Positions 1 to 7,380 of a stretch of 11,872 nucleotides of DNA are shown here, piece after piece. Numbering within the stretch: the stretch's first letter is position 1; each line of letters starts with the position of its first letter. Source of the DNA: an uncultured Eubacteriales bacterium (GTDB taxonomy: Bacteria; Bacillota; Clostridia; Oscillospirales; Butyricicoccaceae); assembly GCA_934630445.1 (NCBI GenBank), contig CAKTWY010000075.1, positions 1 through 11,872 of the forward strand. The letters run 5' to 3'. Position numbers and translations under genes: made by a program. The notes beneath the pieces were generated by a model that was given only the letters and a program-made list of their open reading frames with translations, searched no databases and was not told the DNA's origin.

Positions 1-714
1 GGCGGTACGGAGGCGCAGGACTGGGCGGAGATGCTCTACCGTATGTATACGCGCTGGGCAGAGCGCCACAACTTCAAATACAAGATCCTCGACTATCTTG
101 ACGGAGATGAGGCCGGCATCAAGAGCGCGGAGATCCTCATCGAGGGCGAGAACGCTTTTGGATATTTGAAAAGCGAGATGGGCATCCACAGGCTGGTGCG
201 CGTTTCGCCGTTCGATTCGTCGGGCAGGCGGCACACATCGTTTGCGGCGGTCGAGGTGATGCCGGAGATATCGGACGATGCGGATATTGATATCCGTCCG
301 GAAGATCTGAAGGTCGATACGTACCGCTCGTCCGGCGCGGGCGGGCAGCACGTTAATAAGACGGAGTCGGCCATCCGCATCACCCACATCCCGACGGGCA
401 TCGTCGTCGCCTGTCAGAACGAGCGCAGCCAGCATCAGAACCGTGAGGTCGCCATGCGCATGCTGAAATCCAAGCTGCTTGAGATCAAGGAGCGCGAGCA
501 CCTTGACAAGATCGAGGACATCAAGGGCGAGCAGAAGAAGATCGAATGGGGCAGCCAGATCCGTTCCTACGTCTTTATGCCGTATACGCTTGCCAAGGAC
601 CATCGCACGGGCTTTGAAAACGGCAATATCGGCGCAGTGATGGATGGGGATATCGACGGGTTTATCAATGCCTATCTCACCGCGCAGGCGACAGGGAAAT
701 GGGCGGAAAAATAG
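1..714 (+). CDS. prfB: Peptide chain release factor 2, 3' part (5' end outside window)
   Basis: RF2 recognises UGA and UAA stop codons in the ribosomal A site and triggers release of the finished protein. The reading frame is open from base 1 (Gly-Gly-Thr-Glu-Ala-Gln-Asp-Trp), which is internal RF2 sequence, so the ATG at 31 is not the true start. About 237 residues are present of a usual length near 365. The SPF tripeptide that distinguishes RF2 from RF1 is at 205-213, and the catalytic GGQ loop lies at 340-348 inside SSGAGGQHVNKTESA. The C-terminal part (QNERSQHQNREVAMRML) also matches the family. The gene ends with TAG at 712-714. The programmed frameshift usual near codon 26 of prfB lies upstream of the window and cannot be assessed. 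Identification is very secure. Confidence 0.97.
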   Translation, partial: GGTEAQDWAEMLYRMYTRWAERHNFKYKILDYLDGDEAGIKSAEILIEGENAFGYLKSEMGIHRLVRVSPFDSSGRRHTSFAAVEVMPEISDDADIDIRPEDLKVDTYRSSGAGGQHVNKTESAIRITHIPTGIVVACQNERSQHQNREVAMRMLKSKLLEIKEREHLDKIEDIKGEQKKIEWGSQIRSYVFMPYTLAKDHRTGFENGNIGAVMDGDIDGFINAYLTAQATGKWAEK

Positions 715-745
715 GCGTTCACGCAGCTTTTGGGTACAAATTCCG

Positions 746-769
746 TGAGGACGGCCTTTGCCGTCCTCA
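746..769 (+). terminator. Hairpin after prfB, probable terminator with a weak tail
   Basis: A perfect 10-bp stem (TGAGGACGGC with GCCGTCCTCA) closes a CTTT loop, 31 bases after the prfB stop codon. No run of T follows it, so it may be a weak or factor-assisted terminator, or simply an mRNA 3' end stabiliser. Confidence 0.5.
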
Positions 770-876
770 AATCGTTATGGCGCAAACGTTTCAGACATTG
801 CGCCGTCAGGCGGCTTGCAAACGGGTTGGAGGCAAAGCCTGCCTGCATGAATGACAGAACATAGGGGGCACACAGC

Positions 877-1548
877 ATGCTCAATAATCAGGAGATTCTG
901 ATCCGCCTGATCCTGGCGGTGGCGATCGGCGGCGTGGTCGGATGGGAGCGCGAAACGGCGCGCCGTCCGGCGGGCTTCCGCACGCATATTCTGGTGTCGG
1001 TGGGCTCGGCGATGATCATGCTCTGCGGCATTTATGTCGCGGGAACAGTGAACGGCGACGCCACGCGCATGGCCGCACAGGTGGTTTCCGGCATCGGCTT
1101 TCTCGGCGCGGGCACGATCATGCGCGAGGGCGCCAACGTCAAAGGCCTGACGACGGCGGCGTCGCTGTGGGCGGTGGCGTGCATCGGCCTTGCCGCAGGC
1201 GCGGGGTTCTATGTCGGCGCGGTCGGCGGGCTTGTGATCACCATGATCACGCTGACGAGCTTTGAGCGCGTGGAAAAGAAGATGCAGGGCGGGAAATTCT
1301 CGCGGGCGATGGTTTTTATCACCTGCACGGATCCGTCGAAGCTGATTTATTCGATCAGCGAAATTGCGTCGGTCAACAATATTGAGATGAAAAACACCAA
1401 AGTCAAGGAGAGCGACGCGGCGAATGTGTTTGAGGTGAGCTTCCGCTTTTCGGCCAAGGTGTCGAGCCTGTCGAGCGACTATAACTACATGACCGCGCGC
1501 ATCTCAGGCCTCCCGGGCGTAAAGAGCGTGACGATGGAAGAATTCTGA
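877..1548 (+). CDS. MgtC/SapB family inner membrane protein
   Basis: This 223-residue protein belongs to the MgtC/SapB family. Members are membrane proteins linked to magnesium homeostasis, acid tolerance and, in pathogens, survival in macrophages; the molecular role in commensals is not settled. Hydrophobic segments at roughly residues 8-22, 37-55, 66-82, 93-110 and 111-127 form the transmembrane region. Family signatures are GWERE (22-26), RRPAGFRTHILVSVG (29-43), QVVSGIGFLGAGTI (68-81) and VKGLTTAASLWAVA (88-101). Residues 140-223 form a soluble C-terminal domain that resembles the ACT-like domain of longer MgtC proteins. The ATG at 877 is preceded by AGGGGG ending 8 bases upstream. It stands alone between prfB and the convergent ung. 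No magnesium-sensing leader is evident in the 162 bases before it. Confidence 0.92.
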   Translation: MLNNQEILIRLILAVAIGGVVGWERETARRPAGFRTHILVSVGSAMIMLCGIYVAGTVNGDATRMAAQVVSGIGFLGAGTIMREGANVKGLTTAASLWAVACIGLAAGAGFYVGAVGGLVITMITLTSFERVEKKMQGGKFSRAMVFITCTDPSKLIYSISEIASVNNIEMKNTKVKESDAANVFEVSFRFSAKVSSLSSDYNYMTARISGLPGVKSVTMEEF

Positions 1549-1592
1549 CAGCCGGATGCGGCCGCGCGCCGCTGTAAAAAGACGAGAGACAG

Positions 1593-1626
1593 AGCCCCCG
1601 ATGCGGTTTGAGCTGCATCGGGGGCT
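1593..1626. terminator. 12-bp hairpin between convergent mgtC-like gene and ung
   Basis: AGCCCCCGATGC (1593-1604) pairs perfectly with GCATCGGGGGCT (1615-1626) across a 10-base loop, 44 bases after the MgtC-family stop. It sits between two converging genes and could end transcription from both sides. T-tracts are poor on both strands; the minus strand has a short CTTTTT about 15 bases beyond the stem. Further weak hairpins lie at 1675-1689 and 1765-1787, closer to ung. Confidence 0.5.
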
Positions 1627-1828
1627 TCGGCTTGTCGATCCCTTTTGCGCCGCAGCGAAGAAATCCGAGGCCAACCGCCCATCGGGCGGCTCTTAGGCCG
1701 AGATAGCACTTTGGGAGGCTGCCGGCTTTTTCGACAGTCTCAGGCCCCGATGAAGCTTGGGCTATATCAGGGTCTCTTGGCCTGATACGGCAGCAGCGGC
1801 CGATCCGTTTGCGTGCAAAGGCGGCGCG

Positions 1829-2500
1829 TCAAACAGGGATGCGCCAGTTGATGGGGGCCTCGCCCGCAGCCTCGAGCAGCTCGTTGGTCTTGGAAAAGTG
1901 GCGGCAGCCGAAAAAGCCGTTGAAAGCTGACAGGGGGCTGGGATGCGCGCAGGTCAGCACAAAATGGCGCGGGTTCGTTACAAGGCGGGCCTTTTCCCGT
2001 GCGTTGGCTCCCCAGAGGAGAAAAACGACGGGCGTCTGCTTGTCGTTTACAAGCGAGATAACGCGGTCGGTGAGCGTTTCCCACCCGCGGCCGCGGTGGC
2101 TGTTGGCCTGCCCCTCGCGCACGGTGAGAACGTTGTTGAGCAGGAGCACCCCGCTTTTTGCCCAGGCGGTCAGCTCCCCGTGCGGCGGCGCGGGAATGCC
2201 GAGATCATCCTCGATCTCCTGAAAGATATTCTGCAGCGACGGAGGGATCGCCACGCCGCGCTTTACCGAAAAGCACAGCCCGTGCGCCTGGCCCGGGCCG
2301 TGATATGGATCCTGACCGATGATGACCGCGCGCACGTTTTCGTAAGGCGTGTAGCGCAGGGCGTTGAAGATATCGTGCATATCGGGATGGATGCGCCGCG
2401 TTTGGTACTCCTGAACCAGGAAAGCGCGCAGCGCTTTGTAATAGTCCTTCTGCCATTCTTCTTTCAAAAGTTCGTCCCAGGAATTGCCGATCTGTACCAT
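1829..2500 (-). CDS. ung: Uracil-DNA glycosylase, family 1
   Basis: The enzyme removes uracil from DNA, arising from cytosine deamination or dUTP incorporation, and starts base excision repair. The 223-residue product matches the usual bacterial Ung length. The water-activating loop GQDPYH is at residues 62-67 with catalytic Asp64. The uracil-binding LLLNNVLTVR segment is at 119-128, and the DNA-intercalation loop HPSPLS is at 186-191 with His186. The ATG at 2500 was chosen because GGAGGT lies 4 bases upstream and the protein then begins MVQIGNSWDELL, the normal N-terminus. A longer in-frame ORF to 2644 adds 48 residues with no family resemblance. It follows the TnpB-like gene after 228 bases, with a hairpin in between, so it is probably transcribed separately. 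Confidence 0.97.
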   Translation of the reverse strand: MVQIGNSWDELLKEEWQKDYYKALRAFLVQEYQTRRIHPDMHDIFNALRYTPYENVRAVIIGQDPYHGPGQAHGLCFSVKRGVAIPPSLQNIFQEIEDDLGIPAPPHGELTAWAKSGVLLLNNVLTVREGQANSHRGRGWETLTDRVISLVNDKQTPVVFLLWGANAREKARLVTNPRHFVLTCAHPSPLSAFNGFFGCRHFSKTNELLEAAGEAPINWRIPV

Positions 2501-2546
2501 ATTGACCTCCAGAAAACATGCAGGGTATTGCGCGTAAAATTGGATA

Positions 2547-2575
2547 ACGGGCCGGCAAAGCGTTTGCCGGCCCGT
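2547..2575 (-). terminator. Strong hairpin between the TnpB-like gene and ung
   Basis: ACGGGCCGGCAAA (2547-2559) and TTTGCCGGCCCGT (2563-2575) form a perfect 13-bp stem with a 3-base loop. On the minus strand it lies about 150 bases after the TnpB-like stop codon and 47 bases before the ung start. The sequence that follows on the minus strand (TATCCAATTTTA) is only moderately T-rich. It may end the transcript of the TnpB-like gene, or the 3' end of a guide RNA encoded beside it. Confidence 0.55.
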
Positions 2576-2728
2576 CTGTTCAGATAGCTGCGCTTTCACG
2601 CCGAAAAGAGACGGCGCGCCCACACGGTGGGTTTGCTGCTCCATGCGGGGATGTTCGGCGCATCGCCGGACAGTCCGTCGCCGGGGCGGCGCGGCGCGGC
2701 AGCGACGCCGCGGGAAGTGTTGAAGGGC

Positions 2729-4324
2729 CTATTCTATTTCGCGAAAGCGGATCACATCTGCCAGATTTTCGTATTCCGAAAGTTTTTTTACCAGGCTCAG
2801 CCGTTTTTTATACTGCCTGGCGGACAACCCTTCGAATGAAATGGCGCCGGATGTGCGCAGCGCACGGTATAGCTCGTCAAAAAATTGTTCGATGGGGGGA
2901 TCTTCAGCCGGGAGGCGGAATGCGGCGCCGAGGTCCGCATTTTCGATCAATACGCACCCGCCGCTCCGGCGCACGGTGAATACGATAGGCGAGCGGCGAT
3001 AGTTCAGAAGCCGTGTGGAGAGATTGTAGCTGCCGAGCTCTTCGATATCATAGCCCTTTCCGCATACCGTGCAGATAAAAAGATTGCCGGAAAAGCGATT
3101 TTTCCTGCTGTTTTTATGGCAATTCGGGCAGGAATAGAAGATGCCGTTCGGGCTGACGGTAACGGGCCTCGGCAGGCCGGCGAGCGGAAGCTTGTAGGCG
3201 AGGATGGCGCAAAGCCGGTTGTACTCCGCGCACGACATGAGCGGATGCAGCCCCGTATCGCGGTATTCGCTCCAATAAAGGCGGTCGCTGCGCCCGACGA
3301 GGGAACAGGTGATCACCTGCGCGTTATAGCGCCCGGCAAGGGTGACGATCTGATTGGCAAGCGCGTGAAGCGCACCGTCGCTCAACGCGTCGCCGGAAGA
3401 ATCACCCAGTGTGCCGAAGACAGAACGCTGGCCCTCACGGTCGCTCACAGTGTAATGCAGCCTGCAGCTGACAGCGCGCGCGATGCCCAGCGTTGTGTAC
3501 GTGTGGCGCGGCGGTTTTGTCGCACAGGCGATGTTCACGAGAAGATAATAGTCGCCCCGGCGGCGCACAAGGCGCGCTGTCTTGAGCATGGACGGGTCCT
3601 TGATCGCCTGGCAGAGGTAGCCGCGCTGCCACTCGCCGATGGAGAGGGGCAGGACGATATAGCGCCGTGGGCGCGTATCAGGCTCGAGATAGCGCTCTTC
3701 CCGGGTGATGTAGCGCAGGTTTCCATACCCTTCGTGTGCGGCGCGCTCGCGGTGCGTGTCGTCCACGCTCATGAGATACAGCTTGGCATAAAAGCGGCCG
3801 GTATACTCGTTATATAAAAGACAATAGTCGCGGTTGACGGCATAGCGGCAGAAAAGCAGCGGCTTTTCGACGCGGTATTTTTCGATATACCGGTCGACCT
3901 CACGGGCAAATTCTTTTTTGGAAACCGAACCTGAGTCAAAGCGCGAAAGGATATCCTGCATATGCCGCTCAAAATTCTCCTCATCGAGGGAGACGATCGG
4001 GTAGCGCGCGCCGGGTGTGGCCTCCCGGATCAGGGAAAAGCTCGTCATCGCCATCGCATAATCCATTTTGAGCGCGTCTTTGAAAGGCTGTACCTGAAAG
4101 CGGTTCAGCTCCCGGGATACCTCGCGGTCGACCAGATTCATGATCCGGTGCGTGCGCATCGGCGCGCCGCTTTTTGTCTCCTTCTCGACCTCGGGCCAGC
4201 GATCGCGCATACGCTCCAGAAGATATTCAAACGCCGCGCTGTAGCCGGCGATCGCGCGGTCGATCATACCGCGCTTTTTTGCCGAAGGGCGTGCGAGCTT
4301 GATGGCGATTGTTTTAATGACCAA
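2729..4324 (-). CDS. TnpB/Cas12-like protein with inactivated RuvC site (TldR-like candidate)
   Basis: This 531-residue protein resembles IS200/IS605 TnpB, the RNA-guided nuclease family ancestral to Cas12. The TnpB-like N-terminus (VIKTIAIKLARPSAKKRGMI) leads into a helical region. A beta-rich wedge-like segment follows (about 222-266, ending KTARLVRRRGDYYLLVNIA), then a RuvC domain. A four-Cys zinc ribbon is intact (C399, C402, C418, C421). All three RuvC acidic residues appear lost. GIARAV (280-285) has Ala282 where GID places Asp. VITCSL (337-342) has Cys340 where Glu is expected. SYNLSTRLL (432-440) has Ser432 where DxNAAxNI has Asp. About 90 extra residues follow the RuvC domain. Typical TnpB is near 400 residues. 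The TTG start at 4324 is set by AAGGAGGG ending 6 bases upstream. It begins 49 bases after the phosphatase gene. Base composition is like its neighbours. No tnpA, CRISPR array or transposon ends are seen. RNA-guided DNA binding without cleavage is inferred; family membership is firmer than function. Confidence 0.85.
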   Translation of the reverse strand: MVIKTIAIKLARPSAKKRGMIDRAIAGYSAAFEYLLERMRDRWPEVEKETKSGAPMRTHRIMNLVDREVSRELNRFQVQPFKDALKMDYAMAMTSFSLIREATPGARYPIVSLDEENFERHMQDILSRFDSGSVSKKEFAREVDRYIEKYRVEKPLLFCRYAVNRDYCLLYNEYTGRFYAKLYLMSVDDTHRERAAHEGYGNLRYITREERYLEPDTRPRRYIVLPLSIGEWQRGYLCQAIKDPSMLKTARLVRRRGDYYLLVNIACATKPPRHTYTTLGIARAVSCRLHYTVSDREGQRSVFGTLGDSSGDALSDGALHALANQIVTLAGRYNAQVITCSLVGRSDRLYWSEYRDTGLHPLMSCAEYNRLCAILAYKLPLAGLPRPVTVSPNGIFYSCPNCHKNSRKNRFSGNLFICTVCGKGYDIEELGSYNLSTRLLNYRRSPIVFTVRRSGGCVLIENADLGAAFRLPAEDPPIEQFFDELYRALRTSGAISFEGLSARQYKKRLSLVKKLSEYENLADVIRFREIE

Positions 4325-4330
4325 ATGCGG

Positions 4331-4338
4331 CCCTCCTT
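4331..4338 (-). promoter_or_regulatory. Ribosome binding site fixing the TTG start of the TnpB-like gene
   Basis: AAGGAGGG on the minus strand ends 6 bases before TTG at 4324. No in-frame ATG is suitably placed, and the protein from this TTG opens with a typical TnpB N-terminus. The strong site suggests efficient translation, unusual for a mobile-element remnant. Confidence 0.8.
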
Positions 4339-4373
4339 GTCGGGCAGGATGTCTGTTTGAATGCGCTCGTGGC

Positions 4374-5552
4374 TCAGTTGTATTCGATGGTGGCCTTTTT
4401 CCCGAGCGAGCGCAGGCACTCGGCGATATCCTCCACCAGGCGCAGCTTCAGGCTCAGGCTCAGCGGAAGATTCGGGTTCTGGTGCGCGGGGTTCATTGCG
4501 CGCCCGACGAGGAAATGCGCCTGCGTGCACTGCTCGAGAAGAAGCTTGGCCAGAAGCGACGCGCCGTCGCGCTTGTTGATGTTCAGCACATCCTTCATCT
4601 CAGAACCGGCGGCGCAGTACTCCTTCATGTCGTCCAGCGCGCGCCCGAGCGTAAGCACCCCTTCGGTCACAAGGTCGATCCCTTCGATCTTCGCCATCGG
4701 GGGAACGGAGGGATTATAATATTCCAGCGCGACGTCGATGCGCTTGCCCGTGACGCGGCTGACGATCTGCGATGTGGTACCGCCGCAGACGACCTTTTTG
4801 CCGGGGCAGGCGAGAAGCTTTTTTACGACCTCTTCATCTTTTGCGGAGTCGACAGGGGGGCCGACCATGATGCACGCCGGCACCGGCGTGCGAACCTTGA
4901 CGCTCACCACGGTCGTGTCGTCGCCGGGCGAACTCATATAAAGGCTGTCGCATGCGGCGAGCAGGCGTTTTGTCAATCCCATGGCAGAGCATTCCGGCGT
5001 ATAGGAGGAGACGAGATAGTCGCGGATGTTCGGCCACTGCCAGCCGAGGTCGAGGACCTTCCCCACCCCGGCGTGGACGACGCCGTCGGAAAAGAGCACG
5101 ACGATATCCTGCGCTTCGAGTGTAAATTCGCAGGTGAGGATGCGCTTGTCGCCGACGACCATTTCCTGCTTTTCCAGCTCGAGCGGCTTGCCGCGCCGGA
5201 GGATGACGGCGGCGGGGTTATCATACTCAACAAGCGTCGCATGCCCGTCGTGATAGATGTGCAGGAGCGTAAACGTCGAATACGCCACGCCGCGGTCCTT
5301 GGAGATCGGCAGGGTGGAGGCGACGGTCTCCACCGTTTCGACGATCTCCGCGCCGCCGTCGACCATGGTGGCAATGATCTTCGAGGTGAGCGACGCCAGG
5401 ATGTTCGCCTTTACGCCGCTGCCGAGCCCGTCCGCCAGCACGACGATGACGGAGTCGTCGTTCCGGACGATTTCCACCTTGTCACCGCACAGCTCCTCAC
5501 CGTGCTTGAAAAGGCTCTCGGCGCTCGCTTCGATAAAAATACGGTCATTCAT
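4374..5552 (-). CDS. SpoIIE-family PP2C protein phosphatase paired with the hydrogenase sensor
   Basis: The 392-residue protein carries a SpoIIE/PP2C serine phosphatase domain over residues 1-222. Metal-binding aspartates sit in VVLADGLGSG (Asp41), VVLFSDGVVHAG (Asp156) and PGDDTTVVSV (Asp211/212). Such enzymes remove phosphate from Ser/Thr, often on anti-sigma-factor antagonists. Residues 225-392 form a second domain I cannot name, with VVCGGTTSQIVSRVTGKRIDV (about 254-274) as its most recognisable part. No membrane segments are seen. The ATG at 5552 has GGGGAG 7 bases upstream, and the gene overlaps the sensor gene by 8 bases, indicating translational coupling. A phosphatase directly after a PAS-containing hydrogenase-like protein is the arrangement of group C [FeFe] sensory hydrogenases linked to phosphatases, so the likely job is to turn hydrogen or redox state into a protein dephosphorylation signal. 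The substrate is unknown. Confidence 0.9.
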   Translation of the reverse strand: MNDRIFIEASAESLFKHGEELCGDKVEIVRNDDSVIVVLADGLGSGVKANILASLTSKIIATMVDGGAEIVETVETVASTLPISKDRGVAYSTFTLLHIYHDGHATLVEYDNPAAVILRRGKPLELEKQEMVVGDKRILTCEFTLEAQDIVVLFSDGVVHAGVGKVLDLGWQWPNIRDYLVSSYTPECSAMGLTKRLLAACDSLYMSSPGDDTTVVSVKVRTPVPACIMVGPPVDSAKDEEVVKKLLACPGKKVVCGGTTSQIVSRVTGKRIDVALEYYNPSVPPMAKIEGIDLVTEGVLTLGRALDDMKEYCAAGSEMKDVLNINKRDGASLLAKLLLEQCTQAHFLVGRAMNPAHQNPNLPLSLSLKLRLVEDIAECLRSLGKKATIEYN

Positions 5553-7269
5553 GGCGCGTCTCCCCGGTCTCGGCGAGGATGGTCTTCTTGAGCTTTGTGA
5601 GGGCGACTTTTGTCTCGCCCGTGGTCTCGCCCAGAAGGCTGGCAATCTCCTGCGCGACGCGCATCTGCTTGTCGATGACGCGCTGGGCGACCTCCACGGT
5701 CTCGCTGCGCATCTCGCTCAGCTGCTGCGCGCGCCGCTCCTCGCTGGAAATGTCCTGCATGATGACGACATAATTTTTCTGGTGTCCGTCGATACGGAAA
5801 ATATGCTGCTCAACGGTGATGCCGTACTCGGGGTACGTATTTTTGCTGGAGATGATATTTTCACCCGTCTGGCGCACGCGATCAAAATCGGGGCTGTCAA
5901 AATACATCTCGATCGGCCGGCCGATACAGCGGTTTTCCACAAGGCCGAACTTCTCCCGCGCGATGGGGTTGAAGGAAAGAATGTTCATATCCTCGTCGAC
6001 GACGACGATGCAGTTCGGTGTGTTTTCGATGATCAGGTTCGACGTCGACTCCGCGCGCTCGCGCATGTAGGGGAGGCACATCTTGATGTCTGCCTTGCCC
6101 TGGCACACGGCGATCGCCTTTTCACGGCAGGTCGAATAGCCGCACGCGCCGCAGTTGAGCTCAGATTCCGGCGTGGGCTTGTCGATCTTGAGGAGTACGG
6201 CGCGAATCTCCTCCTCCGTGGGCTGCTTTTCGTTCGGCGAAAGGTCAAAATAATGGCGGCGGATCGCCGTGTCAAGCCCTTCGGTCAGCGGAGCGGGATC
6301 GTTCGCGCGCAGCTTGACGTTCGCAGAGACCTGCTCGCGCGCGCCGAGCACGGATTTTGCAAAGCTCTTGATGCACGGCCCGCCGACACAGCCGCCGGCG
6401 CATGCGTTGAGCTCGAGAAAATAGCCTTCGCTTCCGTCGTCGCGCAGCGACTGGAGAATGTCCATGCAGCGGTCGATACCGTCGGCTGCGACAGCGCGGT
6501 ACTCGCTCCTGTCCTCGCGCTGGATGGTGCGGATAATGCCACCGGGGATGGGGTAATAACGGTTGACGACCCCCTTTATGCCGCGCGCGTCGTCATTTTC
6601 TTCAGAAAAGTCGATTTTTTCATCTGTGAACCACTCGTGCAGTTCGTCAAACGAGAGGACGGCGTTCACGACGCCCTCGTTGGCGGGATCTGTCACTTCG
6701 TATTTTTTGGAGATGCACGGCCCGATAAAGACCACTTTAATGCGCTTTCCGTATACTTCGCGCATCATTTTCGCGTGCGCGCACATGGGCGAGAGCACCG
6801 GCGCCAGATATTTGACAAGGGCTGGATAGTATTTTTCAACGAGAAGCACCACTGTCGGACATGCGGTGGTGATGATATTGGGCATCTTGTGTTCGCGCAT
6901 GAGCGCGGCGTACTGCGCTGAGACGTGCCCTGCGCCGATGGCCGTTTCTTCCACATGGGTAAAGCCCAGCTTCAGGAGAGCGGCGGACATTTTTTTGATG
7001 TTTGCATCCGGAAAAACCGATACATACGACGGCGCCAGCGAAACATAGATCTTTTCCCCGCGCGCAAGCCAGTCGCGCACACGGTCGAGATCGGAGCGGA
7101 TATATTTGGCGTTCTGCGGGCATACCAGGGTGCAGTGGCCGCAGAGGATACATTCATTGTCGATGATCTGCGCCTGTTCATCGGTGAAGGAGATGGACTT
7201 CACCGGACAGCCGCGAATGCATTTGTGGCAGTTTTTGCAATTGGCCTCTTTGAGCTTGATGATGCTCAT
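5545..7269 (-). CDS. Sensory [FeFe]-hydrogenase-like protein with ferredoxin, H-cluster, Fe-S and PAS domains
   Basis: The 574-residue protein fits the HydS type of putative hydrogen sensor. Two [4Fe-4S] ferredoxin motifs come first (C11, C14, C17, C21; C40, C43, C46, C50). The H-cluster domain follows, with L1 as TTACP (134-138), L2 as GPCISKKYE (183-191) and L3 as ELNACAGGCVGG (286-297). The four cluster-binding cysteines C137, C185, C290 and C294 remain. The proton-relay Cys of TSCCP is Ala136, and the Met before Ala-Cys in L3 is Asn288. An extra Fe-S domain (C373, C376, C381, C398) precedes a PAS domain at about 405-510, then a coiled-coil helix to about 565. It is cytoplasmic with no signal peptide. 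The start at 7269 (MSIIKLKEAN) has GGGGAGG 9 bases upstream; upstream ATGs lack a site. A PAS plus coiled coil leading into the phosphatase gene suggests signalling rather than bulk hydrogen turnover. Confidence 0.92.
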   Translation of the reverse strand: MSIIKLKEANCKNCHKCIRGCPVKSISFTDEQAQIIDNECILCGHCTLVCPQNAKYIRSDLDRVRDWLARGEKIYVSLAPSYVSVFPDANIKKMSAALLKLGFTHVEETAIGAGHVSAQYAALMREHKMPNIITTACPTVVLLVEKYYPALVKYLAPVLSPMCAHAKMMREVYGKRIKVVFIGPCISKKYEVTDPANEGVVNAVLSFDELHEWFTDEKIDFSEENDDARGIKGVVNRYYPIPGGIIRTIQREDRSEYRAVAADGIDRCMDILQSLRDDGSEGYFLELNACAGGCVGGPCIKSFAKSVLGAREQVSANVKLRANDPAPLTEGLDTAIRRHYFDLSPNEKQPTEEEIRAVLLKIDKPTPESELNCGACGYSTCREKAIAVCQGKADIKMCLPYMRERAESTSNLIIENTPNCIVVVDEDMNILSFNPIAREKFGLVENRCIGRPIEMYFDSPDFDRVRQTGENIISSKNTYPEYGITVEQHIFRIDGHQKNYVVIMQDISSEERRAQQLSEMRSETVEVAQRVIDKQMRVAQEIASLLGETTGETKVALTKLKKTILAETGETRHE

Positions 7270-7380
7270 ATCTTTCATCCTCCCCATCATAACCAGGACG
7301 GAATGGAAAACCGCCTGCGAGCCTGCGTTCAGCTGCGCATTTCTCTGCAGGAATGTTCCGTATCTGGCAAATTTGCAGAC

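Noticed and set aside
2600..2625. Ten-base match GCGCGCCGTC between the minus strand after the TnpB-like gene and the plus strand near 7750
   Set aside because: Tempting as a guide and target, but ten GC-rich palindromic bases are expected by chance in this composition and no guide boundary is known.
1829..2644. Longer ung with a 48-residue N-terminal extension
   Set aside because: The extension crosses the strong hairpin at 2547-2575 and has no family resemblance, while the ATG at 2500 has an excellent ribosome binding site.
2885..3817. 310-codon plus-strand open frame opposite the TnpB-like gene
   Set aside because: Antisense of a gene with zinc ribbon and RuvC-like motifs; no domain or ribosome binding site of its own.
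2501..4380. CRISPR array or complete IS200/IS605 element around the TnpB-like gene
   Set aside because: No regularly spaced repeats, no tnpA-type HUH transposase and no obvious element ends are visible on either side, so neither a type V CRISPR locus nor an intact transposon is supported within this window.
4299..6921. Long plus-strand open frames (430 and 554 codons) opposite the phosphatase and sensor genes
   Set aside because: They are antisense shadows of GC-rich genes whose minus-strand products have clear domain matches; their own translations show no recognisable domains.
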